From: Heterocephalus glaber
Lineage: Eukaryota > Chordata > Mammalia > Rodentia > Bathyergidae
Length of the DNA: 64,000 nucleotides
Assembly (NCBI RefSeq): GCF_000247695.1
Contig: NW_004624795.1
Span: 5,782,686-5,846,685 of the forward strand
Reading direction: 5' to 3'
This document shows positions 31,701 through 43,700 of the stretch, in pieces (position 1 is the first letter of the stretch; every line of letters begins with the position of its first letter). The translations under genes and the position numbers were made by a program. The notes under the pieces are model-generated. The model saw only the letters and a program-made list of their open reading frames with translations. It made no database searches and was not told the DNA's origin.

Positions 31701-34700
31701 AATAGTTTCTCTGGTGTGAGAAACTGAAAGTGTAAATAAGGACTAAATGTATAATAGGTAATGTGAAATAGGAAGAAAAGGGGCAAAGGGGAAGGAAGTG
31801 GGAGGGCTAGGGGAAAGGATAGAAGGGAATGGGATTAATATGCGAAAATGGAAAAATAGGAACAAAATCTTTGTAAATAGGGAGGAATGGAGGGGTTGAA
31901 GGGAGAGCTGGGCAAGGGTGAAAAATAAGAACCAAGAGAGACTATGTAAAGGTGCAAATTTCCAATGATGAATGTCATTCTATTGTACACCTAAAATGTA
32001 CCAATGATTAGAATAAATAGTCGATAATGCAAAATAGGAAGAAAAGGTCCAAAGGGGTAGGGGTAGTGGGAGGGGCAGGGGAAAGGAAAGAAGGGAAAGG
32101 AAAAATGATGAGAAATGGAAAAAATGGAAATAAAGTCTTTGTAAACAGGGAAGGGTGGAGGGCGTGAAGGGAGGGCTAGGAATGGGGAAAAAATAAGAAC
32201 CAAGATGCATTATGTAAAGGTACAGTTCCCAATGAGAAATGTAATTGTGTTGTATACCTACAATGTGCCAATAAAAGAATTTAATAAAAACAAAAACAAA
32301 ACAAAACAACAAAAAAAATGTGTCTTCCATCTTTTTCCTATTCCCAGTGGACCATGAATTTTCAGGCCTCCACACTGAATTTCCTGGGAGAAGCAGTCTC
32401 TCATCATTAAAGAGGGAACTCCTGCTGGGTGTGGGGGTGCATGCCTGTGATCCCAGCACTCGGGAGGCTGAGGCAGGAGGATCTCCACAAGTTTGGGACC
32501 AGCCTGGGCTACAGAGTGAATTCAAGGTCAGCCTGAGCTACATAGTGAGACAGTGTCTCAAAATAAACAAACAAAAAGAAGGTGTAAGGTGGGGGATGGG
32601 GACTGTAGTGGACAAAACCCAAGTTTCTCCCATCTTTTATCTCCTGCCCTCTTCCTCCCTCCCCCATTCACGGCAGGGCTCCTACGCACTATGCAGATTT
32701 AACTCAGGTAACTGAAGGAGTCATCTACCTCCCTTCAGCACTAGTTAGAACCCAGGTGACTGAGGTGAAGAGAACAATACAACTACTTTCAACTCTCCAC
32801 TCCGAGACTGAGAATTCCAGCTTAGGAAAATACCCAACTCTTTTGGTTCTCTCCTGTGTCTCTGACTTTTGTCTACATGGAAAAAAAATAATGCAATTAG
32901 AAATCCATTCCTTGGGCCTGGGATTTAGCTCAGTGGTTTCGCTGCCTGGTGAGCAGGTGCAAGGACCCGAGTTTGATCCCCGGTACCAAAAAAAAAAAAA
33001 AAAGAAAGAAAGAAATCCATTCCTTTGACTTTACCTTGGCTAAAGATTTCTAGGAGAAAGTAAAAGTTGAAACTGTTGATAAACTGTAAGGGCTCTGGAA
33101 CTATCCAGAAGTTTCGGTGGTCTGGGGGGGAGCCTGTTTTCCATGGCCATGTTCAAAACCCTTTTCTATCTTAGTTCTGTAAAGGCTCACTCCCTTAAAC
33201 AGAAGAAAATGCTCTCACATGTGGAATAATCCCTTGATAATTTATGTGTATATTAAGCCCAGCAAAAAGTACTGGGGACTGTAGGTATAAACAGACTTGA
33301 AGAGCTTTATATTAAAAAGGTACTAAAAGGTTGGCAGTTCCTCAAAAATTTAAACATAGAATTTCCTTATGATCCAGCAATCCTGCCTATAGATCTGTAC
33401 CCCCCAAAAAGCTGAAAGCAGGAACTAGAAAAGATATTTGGACACCCAGGATCATACAAGCATCCATCACAATAGCCAAAAAGTGTAGGCAGCCTATGCT
33501 ATGACACAGATGACACCAAGCAAAATAAGACAGACAAAAAGGACGAACATTGCGTCAGTCTACTTATAGGAGGCACCTAGAATAGGTAGATTCATTCTGG
33601 GGACAGAAAGTAGAATAGAGGTTATCAGGAAATTAAGAGGAGAGGGAGTAGGAGTTATTCTTTAATAGACACAGACTTTCTGTTTGAGATGATTTTTTTT
33701 TTTGGTACTGGGGATCAAACTCGGGACCTTGCGCTTGCAAGGCAGGCAGTGGCACCACTGAGCTAAATCCCCAGCCTTGAGATGATTTGAAAATAAAAGT
33801 TCTGGCCCAGCATGTTGGCACAAGCCTGTAATTCCAGCCACTTAGGAGACCGAGGCAGGAGGACTGCAGGTTCCAGACCAGTCAAGCAACTCAGTGAGAC
33901 CATCTCAAAAATAATAATAAAAAAAGAAGCCAGAACTGGCAGTACACACCTAAAATTCCAACACTCTGGGAGGCTGAGGCAGGACAATGGAAAATTTGAA
34001 CCCAGCCTGGGCAACTTAGCAACTTGGCAAGACCTGCCTCAAAATAAAAAATCAGAGGGCAGGGGGCTGTCGGGGATATAGCTCACGGTGAAGGCCCGGG
34101 GCTCAATCTCCAGTAGCAAAAAAAGGAAAAATAAGTTCTGGCTGGGCATGGTGGTGCACACCCTTAAACCCAGCATTTGAGAGGCAAAGGCAGATCCCCA
34201 AGTTGGGGGCAACTTGAGCAACCTGGAGAGACTTCGTCTCCAATACAACAGAACAAAACCCCAGACGGTTGTGGAAATGGATGACAGGAATGGCTGCACA
34301 GCCTTGTGACTGTCCTTGATCCCACTGAACTGCAAGTGTAAAATGTTTACGTGGTAAATCTTATTGATATTTACCAAATATTCTCCAAATTCATTGAGTC
34401 TGGTTTTATATATATTTGACATACTTTTGGTCAATATGAGATGTATTAATCACTTTCTGCCTTTTTTCTACCCATTTATAACCCATTTCCGAGTATCCAT
34501 AACCCTCATACTTAACATTTTAAAGACCGTATGATTCTTTTCAGCAACTGCTTAGCCATTCTCATAGTATTGGAGAATGAGAGGTCCCCTTCTCTTGGAC
34601 AAAATCAAGGTTACTGAGAAGCCAACTTTTATGTTGTCATTTTGTTTTGTTTTTGAGACGGTCTCGCCATGTAGCCCAGGCTGGCCTCCAACTCATGACC

Positions 34701-37700
34701 CCCCTGCCTCAGCCTCCCGAGTGCTGAGATTTACGGGTGTGTGCCACCACCCCTGGCTTTGAATAGCCTACTTTTTACTTTCAGGTTTTATCAAATCCCT
34801 GGCATACTTCTCATCAGTTCCCTCCGTCATCATATAATATGTGCCCACTTAAAAGAATTTAACAGTGGCTTCTAAACCAGGTGTGGTGCACACCTGCAAT
34901 CCTAGTTCTCTGGGAGGTTGAGGCAAAAGGATTGGAAGTTCAAGCCCAGACTGGGCAACATAGTGACTTAGTGAGACCCTGTCTCAAAACAAAAAGATTT
35001 TAAAAAGAGCTGGAGACCCAGCTCAGTGCAAAGGCCCTTGGTCTCATCCCCAGTACAAAAAATAAATAAATGAATAAATAAACAGCATTACAAACAGTGT
35101 AAATTGTAGAAAAGTTAGGATATATGTATATATTTTGTTTGTTTTTGTTTTTTTGGTACCGAGGATCGAACTTGGGACCTTGAACTTTTGAGGCAGGCAG
35201 TGGAACCACGGAGCTAAATCCCTGGCTCTAGGAGATATATTTTATTTTATTTTTATTTTTTTGGTACTGGGGATTGAACTCGGGTCCTTGCACTTGTGCA
35301 GCAGGTGGCGAAACCACTGACCTAAATCCCCAGCCCCGGAGATATATTTTATATCTATGCACATTTCAACATCCAGAGATAGCATACTATGATATAAATT
35401 TTTGTAGTCTTTACCTTGAGTATATAAATATGTTTTAAAATAAAAATGGGATCGTACTGTATATATTGTTTTGCTATGTGTTTTCTCCTTATATCACCAA
35501 CATTGTTCCAAATCAATACTTGTGGGCCTGTAACACATCATTGTCAATAATCTTAACATTTCCATGCTTAAACTCTTCTGAAGCTCTTTCAAAGATTGGT
35601 TTTTTGTTGTTGTTGTTGTTGTTGTTGTTTTGGTACCGGAGATCGAACTCAGGTCCTTGTGCTTGCGAGGCAGGTGCCGGAACCACTGAGCTAAATCCCT
35701 GGCCCAAGATGATTATGTGACCTTTTTTTTTTTTTTTTTGGTACCAAGGATCGAACTCAAGTCCTTGAGCTTGCTAGGCAGGTGGTGAAACCACTGAGCT
35801 AAATCCCCAGCCCTCAAAGATGGGAGTCAGAGGGTCCACGTTCTGGTTCCACTTCCAGCTCCTGTATGTCTCCCCCACTTAGATCCTAGACAAAGCACAC
35901 TCCGGTACATGCCAGGTCCCCTCCACCCTGGGCCTCCCTCTTGGGACCTGGGAATCCCCTGTGTGGCTCGCCCAGGAAGCCCTGAGTCTCCTCCATCTAC
36001 TTTGTCCTCTTCTAGTAATTAGCTATCTGGGGAGAGAGGGTGGTTTGTGACTCCTAGATAACAACCCGAGGCCCAGGCCTGGTTCCCATTTATTTTTGTA
36101 TCCCACGGTGCCTACAGCATGGGGCTGGCATTTGGCAGGCACCCAAGAACTTCAATAAAATTGAAAAATCATTTCTAGAAGGGGAAGTCTGCTCTAATTC
36201 CACCACAGAGTCTAAATCTGCCGGCCATATCCATCCCCAGCCACTCAACGTTGAGCAAGACTCCATAGCTGCTTGGCTTTCTTCCCCCTGAAGCTCTTTC
36301 TTGCCTTCCCGGTAACCTTGCTACACAGTAAGTTTGTGACAGCCCCTAGTTTGGCCTCCGACTCTAGTTCCTACACTAGCATTTCAACCTTCAGACCTGC
36401 AAGAATGTCACTGCATCTAAATCCAGCAGCAGGAGGACGTGTCTCAGTTTCCATCCCTGCAATGAGGAGGTTAGGTCTCAGCTTTATTTCCACAGTAGAC
36501 TCATCCCAGTGCAGGTGAGGCTCAGCTCCTAGCTAGCCCAAGACAGAATGTTCTTCTATCTCAGAGCCCTCAGCAAGGCTCCAATGTCCCTCCTAACTCC
36601 CCAAATCCTTGGCATGCCCCAAACACCGCCCCTTCTTATTGAGACAGGGTCTTGCTGTGTAGTTCAGGCTGGCCTTAAACTATGTACTCAGGCTGACCTT
36701 GAACTCATGGTGATCCTCCTGCTTCAGCCTCCTGAGTGCTGGGATCACAGGGGTGTGTTCACTCGGCCCCTTTGCGGAGACTAACACGCCATGTTTCTCT
36801 CATGTCTGGGAAGTAAGGGAGGGGGCACTTAAAAAATCCATTGCTAGGGCCGGGGATTTAGCTCAGTGGTTCCGGCACCTGCCTCGCAGCGCAAGGACCT
36901 GAGTTCGATCCCCAGTACCAAAAAAAACCCAAAAAACAAAAAACCAAACCATTGCTTATCTCACGAACCTCCCCCAAATGGTTCGGTAAGCACCTGCTAA
37001 CTTGGGCACCAAAACAGTAAAGGTTAAACCAAGGGTTCACTCTCCCCCAAATCAAATACAAACCAAAGCCAAAACCAGACACTGCTGTCCTTCAAGGGGC
37101 CACAGACTGGCACAGGGTGGTTCCTTAATATCTAGTGGGACCTAAGATCTGAAGAGCACCAGTTTGATCACAGCTCTGCCACTATCACCCACCTCCCCAG
37201 CCTGTACTCGCTCTGCAAATGACACAGTGTGCCCTCTGTGACTTTTTAGGGATGCTGGAAAGAAAAGAGACTCAATTACACTTCGGTCCTCTAGGACTGA
37301 AGGTGGGGAAAGAGGTGACTACCCCGGAAAGATGTGCATTCTAAGTTCCAGCCACCATATCCCTAGGCCTGTGTCCTCCTGGTCCCTGGGAAGGTACATG
37401 TCAACGCCCTCTCCTTACTAGTGACAGTCACACTAGTCATGGATGCCAGCTGCTGTAAGTAGTGCAGGGGACACAAAGCTGCTTGGAGACTTGCACCAGC
37501 AGCTACAGATCAGTGCATAAGTTCCGTACACGGTGACACGGGCCTCAACTGGGAAACTGCCCCGACAAGTCTCACAGGGAGAGTGGCTGAGACAGGGGGC
37601 TGGGTTTATCCCTCAAGGGCGCACTGGAAAGGTCTGGGTAGTGGTCCTGCCCTGCACTAGGCCGAGTATGGCTAAAGGGTGGAAAGCGCTGAGAAGTCAC

Positions 37701-40700
37701 AACAGCTGCCTGTGGTTGGGAGACGAAGTGGTTTCGTTTCTGGAAGGCACCCCTCTCAGATTTAGAGAAGAGGGAGGGAAAGCAAGTAGTTGGTTTCTGT
37801 ATCAGAGCTGACCAAGCAGCAGACACAGGGCACCGGCTGGTGGCCACGGCAGGGTGGAGTGTCCTGTTTACAGCCCCGAGGGGCATTATCGGCCCATCGC
37901 ATGCTGCACCTCCACAGCCCAACCACCTGGCGAGGCGCCTGGCACCAGGCCAGACCGTGTCACTATGCAGCTGAGTTGTGCCGGATGCTCTGGGTCTTGG
38001 GCAACAGCAAATGGAAAACACAAAACAAAACAGCACAGGCTGGCGATAAGACAACGGAGGTGCTATCTTCCAGGGCCACTTGTCCCGGGTCCCAGCTGCT
38101 GTGCTTGTAAGCTTTGGGGAGAGGGGCTGAGCGGAGAGGCAGCGGTCAGGCGTCTGCCCATCATCAGGGCACAGAGCTCACACAGCAGATGAGCTCCTGA
38201 AGCAAGAATGGGAGAAGGGCCCGAGTGCCCACTCGGTGCCAGCCTGTGATAAACACCGCTGATACAGGAGAAGGAGGCAGGAAGCTGCTGGCAGGGCGAA
38301 GGCTGCTGCTCCCTAAGCACCAGCCACAGCCAGGTACAAGCCCAGGGGCTGGCCCTGCCAAATGCCCCTCAGGACACTGATTTGCCTCTGCTGCTCCCTA
38401 GACCTTTCGCTGGAAGTCAGCTCTGGCCTGACCACACCAGCACCCCCACCCCAGGAAGGACAAAGTGAAAGCTCTTTAAAGGCCAGGAATGGGATCAGAA
38501 GGAGGAAGGTGGCAGAAGCCACAACAAGAAACGAGGCAGGTCCGGCTGCTCTTCTCAGCAAGGCTGGAGAAAGCCTGTAGGGTGGGCAGGGCGATTTACC
38601 CGGAGAAAGCAGCCCCTGACCATCGGGATCCGGCTGGACATGGAGGAGGCTGTTCCACTATTTCACTATCTTTAGGTCAAGGTAGAAGAGAGAAGCCTCG
38701 GACATGGAAGACAAGATACTCTGGACCCATCCATCACCATGAGGCCCCAAACAGCAGGAGAGGACTCCACTCCAGAAGCAAGAGAGACAGCCAATGAGAG
38801 CTTACACATGGCAAAAACTCAACTAGCTATTCCACAAACAAGTTATGAGTCATTTTCTCATGCTGTCAGGCTCTGAAGCATTACAAGCGCTAGTCTTCTT
38901 AGCTCCCCCCTTTCCTGAGGGTGAGGGAGAAAGGGCTGGGGATCAAACCCAGGGCCTTGCGCAGGCCAGGCAAGCACTCTACCACTGAGCTACACACCCA
39001 GCCCTCACATCCCCTCTTACAAAGAAAACAACGCTTCTTGCAACAGAAGCACTGCATGTATTACAGGAAATTAAAAAATGCAGATGAACAAAAACTAAAA
39101 AATACAAACGATGCGTGCCCCACCCCGAGACCACACAGGGAACAGCCACCCCCGTCTTCCTCATGCACATATCTATGCGTACAGGTTTTTCATAAGATGA
39201 GGTCGCATTGCACATGCTTCTCCACACCCTGTTCTGCTGTTTGTATTTATCTGTCAGTGAGGCAGGATGGCGGGACACAGAGGGAGCAGGTCCTGCCCTG
39301 CCCTGTCCCCAGGATGCAGCCCTTTTGTTGGAGGAGAGAAATGCTAACCTGGACAAGAACAAAGTAAAACAGGGATTCAGATTTCTAAACATTTCCCCAA
39401 GAACAGATCTGCAGTAACCAGGGGAAGTTCCTCCAAGCAGCCTTACAGGGATTAGTTTTCTATTTTGGTGCTCGTGCTGGGATTAGCAGGGCTGGCTGTT
39501 GCCTGAGAGCTCTGTGGTCTGGTGCCACTTAAACTGCTTCACTCAGGGATGGGTCTCGGAGGGAAGTTGTGATGAAACCGAGATTGCCAATATGACTGTA
39601 CAAGAGGCAGAAGTCCTCCGTGGAAACCCCACGGAGACCCCATCCATCCCAGCTGGGAAAACTGAACCTGGAGCTTTGGATGCTTCTTCAACACCAGACC
39701 ACCGCTAACTTCAACCTCAACAGGGAGAAGAAACAGGAAACCAGATTCAAAATAAAGGTGAAAAAGGAGTAATATCATGTTCTCTACGAAGACAGTGTAT
39801 TGCCTTCCCCCTAAGAGAGCACTAGTAATCGTATATACAGGAAGAACTTCTCAGGCAGACCTTTAATCAATCATGGGTTCCATATTTAAGTGTGCAGCTC
39901 AAGGGAGAGCCAGTGAAAGCCCTTTCTGGCTGCGTGTCTGACTTCCCAAGATGCAGACCACATCTGGAGGCAGCTGGAAAGAAACCCTTCTGGAGAGGTC
40001 ACTGTGGGAAAAATAAGGGATATGCTAACTCTATAGCTAGGAGGCCATGGGGAAGGCCAAAGTGCATGCTTGTGTGTGCATTAGGACAGCTGCCATCTTG
40101 ACATTTGTTCAGTTCTCAAGAAGCAGCAGTTAGAAGAAAAGGAAATGGTGTGAACTTTTCACCTTTTATCTGAATTCTCTGAAGAGTTCTGTAGGATCTC
40201 AACAAAACAAAACACCAGCAGTTACTGATTGGAGCAGGCTTTCCTTTAGGGTCCATGGGGCCTCTGCAAGAATAGCTCTTGGGCAGCCCTCTCCCCCTAA
40301 GAGAACCCCCACCACAAGTTATTGGGGAGTGATGGATTTCTGGGTAGCCTATAAATTCCAAGGGCAGGCAGGCACCCTTCATACCTTCACTTCTCCCAGC
40401 AATTTGACTCCTATTAGTCAGTTCTTGTCTTTTCAGATAAAGGAGGTGAAGGGAGAACCAGGGATTTGGGAGCCTCATCTATGATGAATCTTCTGGAAGA
40501 CAACTGTGATTCAAAGTGTACCCTGATTTTTGTTCTGAATTCTCATGAATTCTCCTACAGAGAGAGCTGAGATGTTACAAATGGAAAGTGGACGACACTC
40601 CCCACATACAGAGGTGAGCTGATTTGTCCAAGGTCAAAGAGCAAAGCAAGGCCCTTTACTGCTCAAACAGAAGGCTTTTCTTTTTTTTTTCTTTTCTTTT

Positions 40701-43700
40701 TATTTTTTAGAAGGCTTTTCAAAGTACATTTCCCACCCTTGTATTTCACTGTCAGAGTCAACTCTGTCATGACCTCCTGGCTGCCTCGGTTCAGGAAATA
40801 CTCTGTGGACTGGCCAGTTCTTATTCCCCTTCTTTGCTGGAAAGATCCTCCCTGAGTCTCAGGAACTATTTTATCCACTGGGCAGGCTGGGTCAGTCAAG
40901 GGAAGGAAGATGACAAAGAATGAAGGATTCCTATTGCTACCAATTCCAGGAATCCCAGTTACTTGGAAAGTTTTAAGAAGTTCAAGGCCAGTCTGGGCAA
41001 CTTAGAGAGACTGTCACAAAATAAAATAAAAATCCCTGGGGATATAGCTCAGTGACAGAGCATTTGCCTGCCATGTGCAAGGCCCTGAGTTCAATCTCTC
41101 CATGCAAGAAGTCTATGAGTGTGGGTGGGTGTGTGTGCGCGCGGGGATGAAGTTAAAAAATAAAAGAAAAAAAAGTAAAAGAATACAGATAACTTTCAAA
41201 TAAGCAAAATCATCTCTGCTTTGCGAACAAATCATGACTTATTTTTAACTCCATCCAGCCTTCCTTCTGACTTTGAGCAAACTTTCAGGTAGCAATATAT
41301 GTCTGAGCTTCTAATGCACAATAAATATCAGCACAAGTCACACAAAATGACAACCACACTGGCAAAATTGGACGGCTCCATTCCTCCTAATGATTTCAAA
41401 ACCTGGATGAAAACTTTTGCCTTTCTTTTCTGAACTGTTCACATGAATACTCATGGTCCATTAGCATTAATTCATAACTGGCTTTACTCCCAAGGTAATA
41501 GCTCAATCGGGAAGAATAAACAGAGGCCAAAACCCCTACCAAGGGGTCTGGGGATGAGAGTATTTATAGAATGCTAAAGTACTATCCCACTAACCACTTA
41601 CTAGGCGTGTCGTGTACTTTCATACCTCTTCGTGTGGTCAATCTTAGCATGACCAGGTATAAATTAGTGGCAAAGTAAGGGCCTAGCATGTGCGAACCCT
41701 GGGTTCAAATTCCAGCACCAAAAAAATAAAAAAGAAAACAAAACAAAAAATTGGCATGCTTAGTTATGGACTTTCTGGCATCAGGTACCTCCTAAAGTGA
41801 AATGGTCTTGTCAGGAATGTTTAAGCAGGCCCAAGATCTAACTTCCCATTTATAGGGAATGCAGGGATAGAGGAACAAGTTAAATGCTGCCCTGGAGAAA
41901 CAAAGAAAAATCCAGAGTGTTTTGCCACCTGCTGTGCAAGCACGAGGACCAGAGTTTAATCCCCGGTACCAAAAAATAAAAAAAATAAAAAATAAAAATA
42001 AAAATAAAAAAGTCTCTTTTTAAAAACGATATAACCAAGGGCCAGGAATTTAGGTCAGCCATTCCGCCACCTGCCTTGCAAGCACGAGGTCCCGAGTTTG
42101 ATCCCCAGCACCAAAAAAAAAAAAAAAAGATATAACCAAATGTGATCCTTGTCTGGCTGGTAGATTAAAAACAAAGCCACCAAAGGGGAAATGGAAATGT
42201 GAAAAATGAACTATTTTTTTTTTTTGGTACCAGGGATCAAACTCAGGATCTTGCGCTGGTGAGGCAGGCGCCGGAACCACTGAGCTAAATCCCCAGCCCC
42301 TGAAAAATGAGCTATTAAATAAGGTATCATAGTTAATTTCCTTAGCCATAATATTATGGTTATATAGAGGAATGTCTTTATTCTTAAGAGGTACCATTGG
42401 AATATAGGGCAAAGTGTCATGATATCTGCACATATGTGAGCATATCTAACCACAAGCATACAAGCACAGGAGAAAAGACAGCTAAGACAGTTGTGCCAAG
42501 AAATTATCAATGAGTCCAGGGGAGGATAAATGGGTGTGCACAGCACTCACAACTTTTCTGGATGTATAAAAAATTTTCCAAAATAAAGTTATGAGGAAAA
42601 AGAAAATAACGCTGGCTTAATCCAAGAAGATAGAAATTCAATATACTGTGAAGTAAAACCTAACCCCTGTAGCATTTCAACCATGGCCAGTAATGGTCAA
42701 ATTCATCTGGGTCCCTGCTCTTGACTAATTAGGGACAGGAGAAGGTGGGCAAGAAGAAATGGAATCATGAATGGAACTTCATCTGAGGCAAAGAATGGAA
42801 ACTTGCAAGAAGATATAATTCATACAAGGCAGGCCAGGTGTGGTGATGCATGGCTGCAATTCCAACCCTAGGCAGGCTGAGGCAGGAGGATTGCCACAAG
42901 TTCCAGGCCAGCCTGGGCTACATAGCAAGTTTAAAAGCCAGCCTGAACTACATAGCAAGACCTTGTCTCAAAAAAAGAAAAAGAAGGCAGAATAAAGACA
43001 CGAAGTGAAGGAAGACATTAAGAAGTATCCTGTCGGGCTGGGGATTTAGCTCAGTGCTTCTGGTGCCTGCCTCACAAGCACAAGTTCCTGAGTTCGATCC
43101 CCAGTACCAAAAAAAAAAAAGAAGTATCCTGTCATCCTAGGAACAAGACTAGGACTGTAGCCAGAATTAAGAGGCTCCTTGGAGTCCAGAAACATGGATG
43201 TAACTGGATATAGCCTCAGAATACCCAGCCTACTGACCCTGAGTATCCATTTGTCCTTATTGTTCTTCAAAAGGAAACTTGTGAGACTGAGAGATCCCAG
43301 GGAAGAGGGGTAAACATGGCTAGAGGGATGGTCGCTAGATCCCAGGAGGCAAGCAAAGTGAATTTGAATCTATCAGTAGTCTTCTACGTGTGTGAAAAAT
43401 TGACAGTAACAAGGCCTGTAATAGGAGTCAGTCTAGCCAAATAAAGGAAGAACTTCCTCATCAGAAATGAATGAAATTGTAGAGTCTACCCATAAGCAGC
43501 ATCAGGAAGAGGGAATTACAGGTCCCCTGTTGTCCACTCAATCCTGCAGGCAGGAGGTCCCACCGAATGAGTCTGAGACTCCTTGGGGCCTCGAGTTCCC
43601 CAACTATTAAAGGGTAAGGGCCAGGGATTTAGCTTAGTGGTTTCGCCGCCTGCTGAGCAAGCACAAGGACCCAAGTTCGATCCCCAGTACGAAAAAAAAA

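Noticed and set aside
31208..31719. Open frames with reverse-transcriptase-type C-terminal motifs
   Set aside because: Remnant of L1 ORF2 inside a truncated, frame-broken element, not a gene.
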